Assembly: GCA_934162425.1 (NCBI GenBank)
Contig: CAKPIS010000001.1
Coordinates: forward strand, 1-64,000
Direction of reading: 5' to 3'
Source of the DNA: an uncultured Bacilli bacterium
Lineage (GTDB): Bacteria; Bacillota_I; Bacilli_A; RF39; UBA660
Length of the DNA stretch: 64,000 nucleotides
Under the pieces are notes generated by a model that saw nothing but the letters and a program-made list of their open reading frames with translations, was not told the DNA's origin and did not search any database. The position numbers were made by a program, and so were the translations under genes. Within the stretch, counting starts at the first letter, position 1, and every line of letters starts with the position of its first letter. This document shows, in pieces, positions 53,334 to 63,925 of the stretch.

Positions 53334-55025
53334 ATGAGATTAAAACATAGTTATTTTTATACTTTAAGAGAAGAAGTAAAGGATGAAGAGTCTATAAGTG
53401 GAAATTTATTAGTTAGATCGGCAATGATTAAAAAAGTATCTAGCGGGGTATATATGTATTTACCGTTAGGATATAAAGTTATTAAGAATATAGAAAAAAT
53501 AATAAGAGAAGAGATGGAAAATATATCTAGTGGTGAACTTTTAATGCCATCTTTGATACCTGAAGATATTTATATGTCATCTAAAGAAAATGCATCAAAC
53601 TTGGATATATTTACGTTAAATGATAGATATGATAAAAGATATGTTTTAGCACCTACGCATGAAAGATTATTCATGCAAGCTGCCTCTTTAAAAATAAAAT
53701 CTTATAAAGATTTACCTTTTAGTATATATCAAGTGCAAGATAAATTTAGAGATGAAGAAAAAATAAGATATGGACTTATTAGAATAAGAGAAATATTAAT
53801 GAAAGATGCATATTCTTTTGATATGGATGAAAAAGGATTAGATAATTCTTATGGTGAAATGTATAATGCATATAAAAAAATATTTTCTAGAATAGGTATT
53901 AATTATGAAATAGTTAAATCTGCAACTGGTTTAACTGGTGGAAGTTTATCTGAAGAGTTTCAAGCCATAACTGATATAGGAGAAGATAAACTAGTTATAT
54001 GTGATAGTTGTTCTTATAAGGTTAACTCTAACATAGCTAAATGTACATTACTAACTAATAAATCTTTGGAAGAAGAAAAAACAAGGGAACTTGTTAAAAC
54101 TCCAAATGTCGGTACTATAGATGATGTATCTAATTTTCTTAATGTAAGTAAAGATAAAATAGTAAAAACCTTAATATACGAGATAGATGATAGTTATTAT
54201 GCTGCCTTAGTTAAGGGTGATAATGAAGTTAATGAAGCAAAATTAAAAAAATTACTTAATGCAAATAAAGTTTCTTTAGCTTCATTTGAAAAGGTTGAAG
54301 AACTAACTAATGCTAATATAGGTTTTGCTGGACCAATTGGACTTTCAATTCCTGTTGTTATAGATAATGAAGTTGCTAATATGACCAATTTTGTAGTTGG
54401 TGCAAATAAAACTGATTATCATTATATAAATGTTAATTTAAGTGATTTTACCTTTATATTATCAGCAGATATTAGAAATATTACAAAAGATGATGTTTGC
54501 CCTAAATGCGGAAGAGAAATTAACTTTAAAAATGGTATAGAAATAGGTAATATTTATAAACTTGGAACAGAATACTCAGAGAAATTAAATTTAACTTATT
54601 TAGATAAAGATAATGAAAGTAAATATGTACACATGGGTAGTTATAGTATAGGGCTTGATAGGGTACTTGCAGCAGTAGTTGAACAAAATCATGATGATAG
54701 AGGTATTGTTTGGCCAATATCAATTGCACCATTTAAAGTAGCTATAATAGTTGTAAATACTAATGATGAAAAACAAAGTGATTCTGCAAATTACTTATAT
54801 GAGGAACTTAGAAAAAATAATATTTCAACCGTGTTAGATGATAGAGAAGAAAGAGTTGGTGTTAAATTTAATGATATGGATTTAATTGGAATACCAATTA
54901 GAGTAACTATAGGTAATAAGATAAATGATGGAATGCTTGAAATAAAACAAAGAAAAAAAGATACATTTTATGAAGTATCACTTTATGATGCACTAGCAAA
55001 AATAGAGGATATTATTGAGATTTAA
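53334..55025 (+). CDS. proS: Prolyl-tRNA synthetase (bacterial type)
   Basis: 563 residues, ATG after TTGAGGTGA. Class II: motif 1 around VSSGVYMYLPLGYKVIKNIE, motif 2 QVQDKFRDEEKIRYGLIRIR, motif 3 GSYSIGLDRVLAAVVEQNHD. The YbaK-like editing insertion is present between motifs 2 and 3 (VNEAKLKKLLNANKVSLASF, GFAGPIGL), and the anticodon domain closes the protein. A CxxC pair (CDSCSYKV; CPKCGREI) suggests zinc. It charges tRNA-Pro. Unlike alaS, valS and metG here, it has no T-box leader. Confidence 0.96.
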   Translation: MRLKHSYFYTLREEVKDEESISGNLLVRSAMIKKVSSGVYMYLPLGYKVIKNIEKIIREEMENISSGELLMPSLIPEDIYMSSKENASNLDIFTLNDRYDKRYVLAPTHERLFMQAASLKIKSYKDLPFSIYQVQDKFRDEEKIRYGLIRIREILMKDAYSFDMDEKGLDNSYGEMYNAYKKIFSRIGINYEIVKSATGLTGGSLSEEFQAITDIGEDKLVICDSCSYKVNSNIAKCTLLTNKSLEEEKTRELVKTPNVGTIDDVSNFLNVSKDKIVKTLIYEIDDSYYAALVKGDNEVNEAKLKKLLNANKVSLASFEKVEELTNANIGFAGPIGLSIPVVIDNEVANMTNFVVGANKTDYHYINVNLSDFTFILSADIRNITKDDVCPKCGREINFKNGIEIGNIYKLGTEYSEKLNLTYLDKDNESKYVHMGSYSIGLDRVLAAVVEQNHDDRGIVWPISIAPFKVAIIVVNTNDEKQSDSANYLYEELRKNNISTVLDDREERVGVKFNDMDLIGIPIRVTIGNKINDGMLEIKQRKKDTFYEVSLYDALAKIEDIIEI

Positions 55026-55029
55026 CCGT

Positions 55030-55057
55030 AAAAAGTGGTGTTTTTATCACTTTTTTT
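55030..55057 (+). terminator. Rho-independent terminator after proS
   Basis: AAAAAGTG (55030-55037) pairs with CACTTTTT (55048-55055), followed by more T. Confidence 0.8.
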
Positions 55058-55124
55058 ATTTTTTTTACAAAAAAACGAGGGTTTTTCATCATTTTTGTCG
55101 AATAATTATATTGGGAGGTTCTAT

Positions 55125-56882
55125 ATGGAAAAGATACCTTATGAAACTATATCTAATATACAAAAAAGAGTTAATATAGTAGATGTTATATCAAAGTATT
55201 TACCAATTACAAAACGTGGAAAAAATTATTTTGCTATTTGTCCTTTTCATGATGACCATAATCCCAGTATGAGTATATCAGAAGAAAAGCAAATATATAC
55301 ATGTTTTGTTTGTGGGGCATCTGGTAATGTATTTACGTTTGTTCAAAACTATGAAAAGATAAGTTTTACAAGTGCTGTTAAAAAAGTAGCTAGCTTTATT
55401 GGAATAAACATAGATATAAAAGATGATTATAAAGCACAAGATGATAATTTAATTAAATACGATAAATATTACAATATGTTTTCATTAGCAACAAAACTAT
55501 ATCAAAATAACATTAGAACGGTATATGGTAAGGAAGCTAAAAAATATTTACATAATAGAAGTATTGATGATGATATAATAAAAGAATTTAATATAGGGCT
55601 GTCTTTAAATGATAATGAGTTATCTAAATTGTTAGAATCTAAAGGCTATATAAAAGAAGATATGGTAGATATTGGTCTTTGTGGAATTAAAGATAATTAT
55701 ACTTATGATATATTTAGAGGTAGAATAATGTTTCCACTAGAAGATAGTGGCGGAAAAGTTATAGGTTTTTCTGGGAGAATATATAATGCTTCATCGGATA
55801 ATAAGTATGTTAATTCTAAAGAGTCTGTCATATTTAAAAAAGGTAACTTATTATATAATTATAAAAGGGCATCGGAGTATGCAAGAGAAAAAGATTATGT
55901 AATAGTTGTTGAAGGTTTTATGGATGTTATAAGACTTTATACAATAGGAATTAAAAACGTAGTAGCTACAATGGGAACTGCTATTACTAGTTACCATGCT
56001 AAATTAATTAGAAGGTTATCTAAAAACATAATATTATGTTTTGACGGAGATAAAGCTGGAGCTAAAGCAACAAAGTCTGCTCTAAAAGAACTAGAAAAAA
56101 TAGACTTAGTTCCTAAAATAATTAGATTAGAAGATGATTTAGATCCAGATGATTATATCATTAAAAAGGGTAAGGAATCATTTATAACGCATTTAAATAA
56201 TCCAATGACTTCACTTGCATTTAAATTAGAATCTGATAAAAAGGATATAGATTTTAATGATTATAATGATATATCAAAATATATATCAAGTATAGCTAGT
56301 GAGCTAGAAAAAATAGATGATAAAGTTGTTTTAGAATTAACATTAAAAAAAGTATCTAAAGAAACTAATGTTGATGTTGAAACGATAAGATCATTAATAA
56401 AAAATAATATAAAAGAAGAAAAAAAGATAATAGATAAGCCTAGGATGCTAAGAAAAAATAAATATGAGAAGGCTGAAGAATATTTAGTTTATTACATGCT
56501 AAGAGATACTAATGTAATAGATATATATATTAATAAAATATCTTATTTAAGTAATAAAGTTTTAGGAAGAATTGTTAATAAAATACTTGAATTTTATGAT
56601 AAAAAGCATTATATTAATGTAACTGATTTTACTTTGTATTTAGAAGATGATACTGAGCTAATAAATGAAGTATTAAGAATAGATTCTTATGATATGCCTT
56701 CCTTAGTAAATAACTCTGTAATAGATGATTATATAAATACTATAGATGATGGAATAATAAAAAGAGAGATTATTAAGACTAAAGAAAGTATTAAAACTGA
56801 AGGAGATATTGCTAAAAAAATAATATTACTAGATAAATTGCAAAAACTAAAAAAGAAGGAGTATAATTATGGAAGAAATTAA
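55125..56882 (+). CDS. dnaG: DNA primase
   Basis: 585 residues; ATG at 55125 after GGGAGG (an upstream start at 55035 would read through the proS terminator). CHC2 zinc finger [10 protein letters not shown] ... CFVCGASG, then the Toprim catalytic core with [15 protein letters not shown] and [12 protein letters not shown], and a C-terminal helicase-interaction region. Makes RNA primers at the fork. Overlaps rpoD by 14 bp: the classical macromolecular-synthesis operon. Confidence 0.96.
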   Translation: MEKIPYETISNIQKRVNIVDVISKYLPITKRGKNYFAICPFHDDHNPSMSISEEKQIYTCFVCGASGNVFTFVQNYEKISFTSAVKKVASFIGINIDIKDDYKAQDDNLIKYDKYYNMFSLATKLYQNNIRTVYGKEAKKYLHNRSIDDDIIKEFNIGLSLNDNELSKLLESKGYIKEDMVDIGLCGIKDNYTYDIFRGRIMFPLEDSGGKVIGFSGRIYNASSDNKYVNSKESVIFKKGNLLYNYKRASEYAREKDYVIVVEGFMDVIRLYTIGIKNVVATMGTAITSYHAKLIRRLSKNIILCFDGDKAGAKATKSALKELEKIDLVPKIIRLEDDLDPDDYIIKKGKESFITHLNNPMTSLAFKLESDKKDIDFNDYNDISKYISSIASELEKIDDKVVLELTLKKVSKETNVDVETIRSLIKNNIKEEKKIIDKPRMLRKNKYEKAEEYLVYYMLRDTNVIDIYINKISYLSNKVLGRIVNKILEFYDKKHYINVTDFTLYLEDDTELINEVLRIDSYDMPSLVNNSVIDDYINTIDDGIIKREIIKTKESIKTEGDIAKKIILLDKLQKLKKKEYNYGRN

Positions 56883-57957
56883 AACATTTGAACAAAGAAA
56901 AAAAGAATTAATAGAAAAGGGTAAGAAAACTGGTATTTTAACTTATGAAGAGTTAGCTGAAAGTTTAAAAGGTTTAGAGTTAGATAGTGATTCATTAGAT
57001 GATTTATATAATGCTTTTCATGAGAATAATATTGAAATTATATCAGAGGATTTTTCTGATGAGGATGATACAGCAGATGATGGAGATATGCTTGTAATAG
57101 AGGATGTTGAGTTACCTAAGAATGCTAATATAAATGATCCTGTTAGAATGTATTTAAAAGAAATTGGTAAAATAAGTTTACTTAGTCAAGATGAAGAACT
57201 TAAAATATCTAAAAGAGTAGAAGAAGGGGATGAAGAAGCTAAAAGACTTCTTGCTGAATCTAACTTAAGATTAGTTGTATCTATTGCAAAACGTTATGTA
57301 GGAAGAAATTTATCATTTTTGGATTTAATTCAAGAAGGTAATATTGGACTTATGAAAGCAGTAGATAAGTTTGATGCATCTAAGGGTTATAAATTCTCTA
57401 CTTATGCAACATGGTGGATAAGACAAGCTATAACCCGTGCTATAGCAGACCAAGCTAAGACTATTCGTGTTCCTGTTCATATGGTTGAAACTATAAATAA
57501 ATTAAAGAGAATACAAAGACAATTAACTCTAGAATTAAATAGAGAACCAACTGAAGAAGAAATAGCTAAGAAAATGGGTACTACTGAAGAAAAGGTAAGA
57601 GAAATATTTAAGATATCTCAAGATCCACTTTCTCTAGAAACACCTATTGGTGAAGAAGATGATTCTCACCTAGGAGACTTTCTTAAAGATGAAAGCTCTA
57701 TGAGTCCTGAAGAATATGCTATAAATGAAGTATTAAAAGATGAAATAGAAGAAGTATTATGTACCCTTACTCCAAGGGAAGAAGAAGTGTTAAAACTTCG
57801 TTTTGGTCTTAAAGGTGGAACTTGTCATACACTAGAGGAAGTTGGTAATATGTTTGGTGTAACAAGAGAAAGAATTAGACAAATAGAGGCTAAAGCACTT
57901 AGAAAATTAAGACATCCTTCTAGATCTAGAAAGTTAAAGGATTATTTAAGTGATTAA
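56869..57957 (+). CDS. rpoD: Primary sigma factor SigA/RpoD
   Basis: 362 residues, ATG after AAGGAG inside dnaG. Region 1.2 ([20 protein letters not shown]), region 2 ([40 protein letters not shown] with the WW melting residues), region 3, and region 4 ([20 protein letters not shown]). Region 1.1 is short. It recognises the TTGACA/TATAAT promoters seen throughout. Overlaps trmK by 8 bp. Confidence 0.98.
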   Translation: MEEIKTFEQRKKELIEKGKKTGILTYEELAESLKGLELDSDSLDDLYNAFHENNIEIISEDFSDEDDTADDGDMLVIEDVELPKNANINDPVRMYLKEIGKISLLSQDEELKISKRVEEGDEEAKRLLAESNLRLVVSIAKRYVGRNLSFLDLIQEGNIGLMKAVDKFDASKGYKFSTYATWWIRQAITRAIADQAKTIRVPVHMVETINKLKRIQRQLTLELNREPTEEEIAKKMGTTEEKVREIFKISQDPLSLETPIGEEDDSHLGDFLKDESSMSPEEYAINEVLKDEIEEVLCTLTPREEEVLKLRFGLKGGTCHTLEEVGNMFGVTRERIRQIEAKALRKLRHPSRSRKLKDYLSD

Positions 57958-58624
57958 TTTATCAAAAAGATTATCTGTTATAGCAAACATGATAACAGAT
58001 AGTAATATTGTAAATGATATTGGATGTGATCATGCACTTTTAGATATATATCTTTTACAAAGTAAAAAAGTAAAAAATGTGGTAGCTTCTGATATAACAC
58101 CTGGAGCTTTAAATCAAGCTAAAAGTAATGTTAAAAAGTATGGCGTAAAAGAAATAGATTTAAGATTAGGTGATGGGTTAAATACCATAAATGATAGTGA
58201 TAAAGTAGATACAGTTGTATTATCTGGTCTTGGTAATATTAAAATAAATAATATTTTAAATGAAAATAAAAAGCTACTTAATAATATTAATACTATTATT
58301 ATTCAGTCAAATACTATGCCTGATATGATAAGAAGTGAAGTTATAAAATTAGGTTATAAGATAGATGATGAAAGACTAGTTCTTGAAAATAATATTATTT
58401 ATGAAATAATTAAATTTACTAAAGGATTTAAAAAGTATAGTAAAAAAGAAATATATTATGGACCTATTTTATTAAAGAATAAAAATGAATTATTTTGTAA
58501 AAAGATAAATAAGGAAATAGAAAAGCAAGAAAATATATTAAATAGATTACCAAAGAATAAAAGATTAGAAAAATTAAAAATAAAAAGATTTATAAGAAAA
58601 TTAAAAAAAGAAATAAAAAAATAG
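57950..58624 (+). CDS. trmK: tRNA (adenine22-N1)-methyltransferase TrmK
   Basis: 224 residues, GTG start inside the rpoD end. Rossmann motif [34 protein letters not shown] (motif II), [10 protein letters not shown] and [15 protein letters not shown]. The C-terminal coiled coil ([20 protein letters not shown]) is typical of the YqfN/TrmK group. It methylates A22 of tRNA. rpoD-trmK order is conserved in Bacilli. Confidence 0.94.
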   Translation: MINLSKRLSVIANMITDSNIVNDIGCDHALLDIYLLQSKKVKNVVASDITPGALNQAKSNVKKYGVKEIDLRLGDGLNTINDSDKVDTVVLSGLGNIKINNILNENKKLLNNINTIIIQSNTMPDMIRSEVIKLGYKIDDERLVLENNIIYEIIKFTKGFKKYSKKEIYYGPILLKNKNELFCKKINKEIEKQENILNRLPKNKRLEKLKIKRFIRKLKKEIKK

Positions 58625-58657
58625 TATGCTTTTGATTAATAGCGTACTATTTTTTTT
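58621..58657 (+). terminator. Rho-independent terminator after trmK
   Basis: ATAGTATGC (58621-58629) pairs with GCGTACTAT (58642-58650; one G-U), then seven T. It overlaps the stop of the convergent gene. Confidence 0.85.
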
Positions 58658-59030
58658 AAATAAAGAATGTTGGGTTAGGTACATTGTTATTAATATTGTT
58701 ACTAATATCATTACTTATTTCATTATTAATAGAAATTTCATTAGTTAAGTTAGTATTATTACTACTTATATTAGAATTACTATTTCCCATTTTAGTAAAT
58801 TCTCTTCCTATTTTTCCTACCATCTTAATATTATTAATAACTGGTTTTACTTGCCTATAAAGGGGTATTGCTTGATTAGCAACATTAAGTGCTTTGCTAG
58901 CACCTGATAATATATTTGAAAAATTTAATTTACCAAGTAATCCAGTTATACCTGTTTTAGCACCAAGCATGTTGGATGCACCAACGTATGGATAAGGATT
59001 TGTCATCATATAAGGAATTTGTCCATACAT
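58656..59030 (-). CDS. YqfQ/VrrA-like protein with Asn-rich tail
   Basis: 124 residues; ATG at 59030 because AGAGGTGAT is its ribosome site. A Tyr/Pro/Met-rich start (MYGQIPYMMTNPYPYVG), then LLGKLNFSNILSGASKALNV and IPLYRQVKPVINNIKMVGKI, which match the pattern of YqfQ/VrrA (PLYRQVxPxVxN). In B. subtilis yqfQ lies in the same rpoD-trmK region. The last 40 residues are Asn/Ser/Ile repeats. Function unknown; relatives are often noted with sporulation. Its symbol is withheld because only the pattern supports it. Confidence 0.65.
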   Translation of the reverse strand: MYGQIPYMMTNPYPYVGASNMLGAKTGITGLLGKLNFSNILSGASKALNVANQAIPLYRQVKPVINNIKMVGKIGREFTKMGNSNSNISSNNTNLTNEISINNEISNDISNNINNNVPNPTFFI

Positions 59031-59162
59031 ATAAATCACCTCTAGTATAATATATGTTTTTATCCTAAATAAGTTTAAAATTTACATAAATTATTTTTTA
59101 GTATTTAAATTTATTATATTTATGATATAATAAATTATAGAATAGAAGAGGATGTGAGTTAA

Positions 59163-60896
59163 ATGAACGGTGCACAAATACCAAATAATGGTAGTAATTT
59201 AAATAATGTTAATAACATGAACAGTAGTGTAAATAGTAATAATATTAATACATCTAATAATATAAGTAATACTCCAAATACTAACAACTTGGATAAAAGA
59301 GCACTTGAAGAACAAAAAAGAAGAGAAAATATTGCTAAAAAACAAGCTGAATTTAATAAATATGTTCAAAAAGCTAGACAAGATGAAGCTAGAAGATTTG
59401 AAGAACAAAAGAAAATTATTCTTGAAATGCAAAAAAAACAGCTTGAAGTAAATAAAAAAGAAGAGGAAAAAAAGAAGAAAATAGCCGAGATAGATGCTAA
59501 AAGACAAAAAAGAGAAGAAGAATTAGCAAAAAGTTCATCTGGTACAAAATTTAGTGATAAATTAAAAGCTTGGTATTTAAAAGCTTCTACTCCTAAATAT
59601 AATGAACTTGAACTTAAAGCTAAAAAGGCTGTTTTAGATGAACAATTTAAAGATGATAAGAATAATTTAGCTAGATTAAAAACACCAATACTATTCAAAT
59701 ATAAAGCTAAAGCACCAGATGGTAAAATAGTAACAGGTACTATGGATGCACTATCAAGAGTAGATATACATTCTTTTTTAACTCAAGAAGGCTATGAAGT
59801 TTATGAAATATATGCTGTTAAGAACTCATCTAATATAAATATAATGTCATTTAAGTTTAAAATATCTAAACTTATATTCTGCTTATCTCAGTTATCTGCT
59901 TATTTAAAAGCTGGTATTGCTCTTGCAGATGCTGTTAAATTAATAGAAAATCAAACTAAAAGTATGAAAGAAAAAAGAGTATGGAGAGCTGTTTATTATG
60001 ATTTATCAATGGGTGATAATTTATCTTCTGCTCTTGAAAAAAGAGGAAATGCATATCCAAAGCTATTAATTAACATGATTAAAACAGCAGAAATGACTGG
60101 TAATTTGCCTGAAACTTTAGATGATATGATAGAGTATTATACTGAAACTGAAACAACTAGAAAACAAATGATTTCTGCACTAATGTATCCTACAATAGTT
60201 GTTATATTTGCAATAGCTGTTATAGTATTTATGCTTATATATATAGTACCTAATTTTGCTGGTATATTTAATGATTTAGGAACTGATGAAATTCCAGCTA
60301 TAACAGTATTCTTACTTAATTTAAGTGACTTTTTAGGTAAATATATACTTCAAATAGCTATAGGTGTGTTTTTAGTACTTCTTATGTTTACACTTTTATA
60401 TAAATACTATAAGCCAGTTAGAAAAGCTCTTCAAGTATTTGCTATGAAGATACCTGTAATAGGTAATATAATTATTTATAATGAAGTTACAATGTTTTCT
60501 AAGACATTTGCTAATCTTTTAAATCATAATGTATTTATAACAGATTCAATAGAAGTATTATCATTAATAACTACTAATGAAGTATATAAAAAGTTAATTC
60601 ATGATACATCTGTTAATTTAACTAAGGGTGAATCTGTTTCTGCATCATTTAAAGATCATTGGGCTTTTCCTTATATAGCATATCAAATGATATTAACTGG
60701 TGAAAAAACTGGTAGATTAGGACAAATGATGGAAAAAGTATCACAATACTATCAAGAACAACATAGAACTATAGTTAATCGTTTAAAGACTTTAATTGAA
60801 CCTATATTAATAGTTGGTCTTGCAGTTATAGTTGGTGGTATACTTCTTGCAATAGTAGTTCCAATGTTTGCTCTTTATGATCAAGTATCATCATAG
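59163..60896 (+). CDS. pilC: Type IV pilus inner-membrane platform protein PilC/GspF with N-terminal extension
   Basis: 577 residues. ATG shortly after GAGGATGTG. Residues 1-45 are Asn-rich; 46-130 form a Lys/Glu/Arg-rich coiled coil (KKQLEVNKKEEEKKKKIAEI). The usual PilC part begins at about 175 (LFKYKAKAPDGKIVTGTMDA) and has two GspF repeats (QLSAYLKAGIALADAVKLIE; KTFANLLNHNVFITDSIEVL) and three membrane helices (VVIFAIAVIVFMLIYIVPNF; ILQIAIGVFLVLLMFTLLY; VGLAVIVGGILLAIVVPMF). It anchors the assembly ATPase. Typical length is about 400, so the first 175 residues are extra. 12 bp before pilD. Confidence 0.93.
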   Translation: MNGAQIPNNGSNLNNVNNMNSSVNSNNINTSNNISNTPNTNNLDKRALEEQKRRENIAKKQAEFNKYVQKARQDEARRFEEQKKIILEMQKKQLEVNKKEEEKKKKIAEIDAKRQKREEELAKSSSGTKFSDKLKAWYLKASTPKYNELELKAKKAVLDEQFKDDKNNLARLKTPILFKYKAKAPDGKIVTGTMDALSRVDIHSFLTQEGYEVYEIYAVKNSSNINIMSFKFKISKLIFCLSQLSAYLKAGIALADAVKLIENQTKSMKEKRVWRAVYYDLSMGDNLSSALEKRGNAYPKLLINMIKTAEMTGNLPETLDDMIEYYTETETTRKQMISALMYPTIVVIFAIAVIVFMLIYIVPNFAGIFNDLGTDEIPAITVFLLNLSDFLGKYILQIAIGVFLVLLMFTLLYKYYKPVRKALQVFAMKIPVIGNIIIYNEVTMFSKTFANLLNHNVFITDSIEVLSLITTNEVYKKLIHDTSVNLTKGESVSASFKDHWAFPYIAYQMILTGEKTGRLGQMMEKVSQYYQEQHRTIVNRLKTLIEPILIVGLAVIVGGILLAIVVPMFALYDQVSS

Positions 60897-60908
60897 GAGG
60901 GTTATAAT

Positions 60909-61691
60909 TTGACTTTAGAAGTTTTAATAGGAACCATAATATTTATATTTGGACTAGTATTTGGTTCCTTTTATAATGTAGTAGGGTATAGACTACCTAA
61001 TAATATGTCTTTGATATATCCTAATTCACACTGTCCAAAATGTAATCATGAACTTAAGTTTTATGAATTAGTTCCTGTTTTATCTTATATATTTTTAGGT
61101 GGTAAATGTAAAAAATGTAAAGATAAGATATCTATAAAATATCCTATATTTGAACTTTTAACTGGTATATTGTTTTTATTATCATACATAGTATTTGGTT
61201 TAAATATAAAGTTTTTTATAGCAATAACATTTATATCAGTTTTAATAGTTATAACAATTAGTGATATAGAAAGCTATATAATTCCAGATGAGGTTCTAAT
61301 AACTGGGGTAATACTAATTATAATAGAATTAATTATTAAAATGCGTTTAGAAAATCTAAATGTCTTAAATGGGCTTATTTATCCAGTATTAAATGGTATT
61401 GCATCATTTACATTATTATATTTATTTAAATTATTTGGAGATAAAGTATTTAAAAAAGAAAGTTTAGGTGGTGGAGATATTAAATTATTGTTTGTTATAG
61501 GTTTAGTATTAGGTTTTGATATGTCTATAGCAACTGTTTTTTTAGCTTCATTTATAGCACTACCATTATCTATTGTAAGCTTAATAAAAAATGATAATAA
61601 TATAATACCATTTGGACCATATTTATCACTTGCAAGTGTTATAATACTTCTTTTGGAATTAAGTATAGATAAAATACTTATGTTTATATAA
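60909..61691 (+). CDS. pilD: Prepilin peptidase PilD (A24 family)
   Basis: 260 residues, TTG start after AGGAGGG. N-terminal methyltransferase-type domain with GSFYNVVGYRLP and two Cys pairs (CPKCNH, CKKCKD); peptidase aspartates in SDIESYIIPDE and GGGDIKLL. Seven to eight membrane helices. It cuts class III leaders after Gly and methylates the new N-terminus. Substrates in this window: the proteins at 3287, 5622, 46014, 63363 and 63926, and possibly 15656. Confidence 0.95.
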   Translation: MTLEVLIGTIIFIFGLVFGSFYNVVGYRLPNNMSLIYPNSHCPKCNHELKFYELVPVLSYIFLGGKCKKCKDKISIKYPIFELLTGILFLLSYIVFGLNIKFFIAITFISVLIVITISDIESYIIPDEVLITGVILIIIELIIKMRLENLNVLNGLIYPVLNGIASFTLLYLFKLFGDKVFKKESLGGGDIKLLFVIGLVLGFDMSIATVFLASFIALPLSIVSLIKNDNNIIPFGPYLSLASVIILLLELSIDKILMFI

Positions 61692-61720
61692 AGTTCTATT
61701 TTTAAAATAGAGCTTTTTAA
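61691..61720 (+). terminator. Rho-independent terminator after pilD
   Basis: AAGTTCTATT (61691-61700) pairs with AATAGAGCTT (61706-61715; one G-U), then TTT. Confidence 0.7.
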
Positions 61721-61754
61721 ATTATAACTTTAATAACTGTTTTTAAAAAATAAA

Positions 61755-61787
61755 AAATGCCCAATTTTTTACTAGGGCATTTCTTTT
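61755..61787. terminator. Bidirectional terminator between pilD and pilB
   Basis: AAATGCCC (61755-61762) pairs with GGGCATTT (61775-61782), with A run before and T run after. Confidence 0.82.
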
Positions 61788-63223
61788 TATATATCTAACA
61801 TTTCTGCATCAGAATTATTTCTTATATTACTAGGTGTTTGTTGCATATTTATATTATTATTAATCTGATTATTTAAAGTAGAAGTATTTCCTATGGTTGC
61901 ATTATTATTTGTTGCTATATTAATATTAGGTACTGTATTAGTATTTGCTGCTACATTATTATTTACTAAATTATTAGTATTATTATTATTATTTACATTA
62001 GATGCCTTTATTTCTCCTTCTAGTACTATTTTTGTTGAAGAATCATCTAAATCTACAATTCTAAGTATTTCTTCTATAGTAGTAATATTTTGAAGTACTT
62101 TAGCTAAACCATCTTGAAGAAGAGTTTTAGTATCACCTGTATAAACAAGTTTTCTTAATTCTTCCTTAGGAATTTCATTTGCTATAGCATCTCTTATTTC
62201 TTGATTAATAACTAATACTTCATGTATAGCAATACGACCTTTATAACCACCAACACATTCAGGACATCCTTCAGCGTAAGCAAGTTCATTTATATCTATA
62301 CCTAAATTAGCTTTAATTAGCTTTTTTTCATATTCAATAGCAGGTCTTTTTTTCATACAATGAGGACAAATTCTTCTAGCTAATTTTTGTGATACTATAC
62401 CATTTAATGAACTAGCTAAAAGATAAGTTTCAACTTCCATATCAGTTAAACGTTCAATTGTATTTAATGCATTATTAGTATGAAGTGTAGATAGTACTAA
62501 GTGACCAGTAATAGATGCTCTAACTGCTATTTTAGCTGTTTCATCATCTCTTATTTCTCCGATCATTATTATATCAGGGTCTTGTCTTAATATAGAACGA
62601 AGTACGTTAGCAAACGTAAGACCAATTTCACTATTAACTTGTATTTGGTTAATGCCATCAATACCCATTTCAACTGGATCTTCAACGGTAACTAGATTAA
62701 CTTCAGGAGTGTTAAGTAACTGTAAAAGAGAGTATACAGTAGTAGATTTACCAGAACCAGTAGCACCAGTTACTAATATAATTCCATTTGGTTCTTTAAT
62801 CAAATCTTTCATTTTTCTTAAATTATCAGGAGAAAATCCTAAACTTTCAAGACCTTTAAGTGAAGCTGTATAATCAAGTATACGAATAACTATTTTTTCT
62901 CCTTCATTAGTAGGAAGAGAAGATACACGCATATCTAAATTTATATCACGAATAGTAGTTTTAATAGCACCATCTTGAGGAAGTCTAGACTCTGTAATAT
63001 CCATACCAGATATTATTTTTAATCTAGCTACTAGATTTTTTCTTATGTTTTCTGGAATAATTGCATAATCTATTAAAATACCATCTATTCTAAATCTAAC
63101 CTTTATATGATCTTCATATGGATCAAAGTGTATATCACTAGCACCTGCTTCAGCAGCACTATATAATATTTCAGTAACTACATCTGTTATTGGTAATTTA
63201 GTAAAATCTATTTGTTTTAACAT
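61787..63223 (-). CDS. pilB: Type IV pilus assembly ATPase PilB/GspE with Asn-rich tail
   Basis: 478 residues; ATG after GGGGAGG on the minus strand. It starts directly at the N2 domain (DFTKLPITDVVTEILYSAAE, GASDIHFDPYE); the N1 domain is missing, as in competence-type ComGA proteins. Walker A GATGSGKSTTVY, Asp box VEDPVEMGIDGINQ, Walker B QDPDIIMIGEIRDDETA, His box LSTLHTNNA, and zinc Cys pairs (CPHCMKK, CPECVGG). Residues 405-478 are mostly Asn, Thr and Ile. It powers pilus extension. It is opposite in direction to pilC and pilD. Confidence 0.95.
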   Translation of the reverse strand: MLKQIDFTKLPITDVVTEILYSAAEAGASDIHFDPYEDHIKVRFRIDGILIDYAIIPENIRKNLVARLKIISGMDITESRLPQDGAIKTTIRDINLDMRVSSLPTNEGEKIVIRILDYTASLKGLESLGFSPDNLRKMKDLIKEPNGIILVTGATGSGKSTTVYSLLQLLNTPEVNLVTVEDPVEMGIDGINQIQVNSEIGLTFANVLRSILRQDPDIIMIGEIRDDETAKIAVRASITGHLVLSTLHTNNALNTIERLTDMEVETYLLASSLNGIVSQKLARRICPHCMKKRPAIEYEKKLIKANLGIDINELAYAEGCPECVGGYKGRIAIHEVLVINQEIRDAIANEIPKEELRKLVYTGDTKTLLQDGLAKVLQNITTIEEILRIVDLDDSSTKIVLEGEIKASNVNNNNNTNNLVNNNVAANTNTVPNINIATNNNATIGNTSTLNNQINNNINMQQTPSNIRNNSDAEMLDI

Positions 63224-63362
63224 AAATACCTCCCCTTATTATTCCTTTATACTTTTATAAAAATAAAATCATTATTATTCTTATCTTTACTCTAGATTTT
63301 ATTATAATAATATTATATAATATATTTTAGAAGATATCAAGTATTTGAAAGGGTGATAACTA

Positions 63363-63923
63363 GTGAAAAAGAATAATAAAGGTTTTTTCTTAGCAGAAAC
63401 AATAGTAGTATTAGCGCTTGTTACAACAGTAGTAGTCTTTGTATCTGCAAACGTACCTAATCTTTATAAAAATTATAAATTACAAATAGAAAGTTATGAT
63501 AGAACAGAAGATATATATTTACTTAAGGCTATAGAAAAAGCTAATAAGAGAGCTATAGATAATGTAACTAGTACTGAGTGTTCTAGTAGTGGTAGTTCTT
63601 TTGTGGGTCAAAAAATATATGGTTCAGGTACTACTGGTGATATTAATAATGTCAGTTATGCTACTAAATTAACTTCATTAAATTTGCCATCTGGTTATAG
63701 CAGTAGTAGCTTCTATTTAACAGGTTATTTAACAAGTTTAAGTGACGATGATTATAATTTTAACAAATACTTAAAAAGAATTAAAAAGACATCTAACTTT
63801 AAAGCTGATTATAGATTAATTGGAGTGTTAAAAAAAGGTGGTTCTACTGAAACTACTTATGCATCAATTAGAATAGAAAATCCAGATATTTTAGGTAACA
63901 GAGGGTGTAATTTAGGAGAATGA
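63363..63923 (+). CDS. Type IV prepilin-like protein
   Basis: 186 residues, GTG after AAAGGGTGAT. Leader KKNNKG|FFLAETIVVLALVTTVVV with Glu at +5, then a helix KNYKLQIESYDRTEDIYLLK. Two Cys (STECSSSG; RGCNLG) in the C-terminal part. Standard minor-pilin size. The next prepilin begins 2 bp after its stop, so this is an operon running past the window edge. Confidence 0.88.
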   Translation: MKKNNKGFFLAETIVVLALVTTVVVFVSANVPNLYKNYKLQIESYDRTEDIYLLKAIEKANKRAIDNVTSTECSSSGSSFVGQKIYGSGTTGDINNVSYATKLTSLNLPSGYSSSSFYLTGYLTSLSDDDYNFNKYLKRIKKTSNFKADYRLIGVLKKGGSTETTYASIRIENPDILGNRGCNLGE

Positions 63924-63925
63924 TT

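Noticed and set aside
55035..55124. Upstream in-frame extension of dnaG
   Set aside because: It would translate the proS terminator; GGGAGG before the ATG at 55125 and the family N-terminus fix the start.
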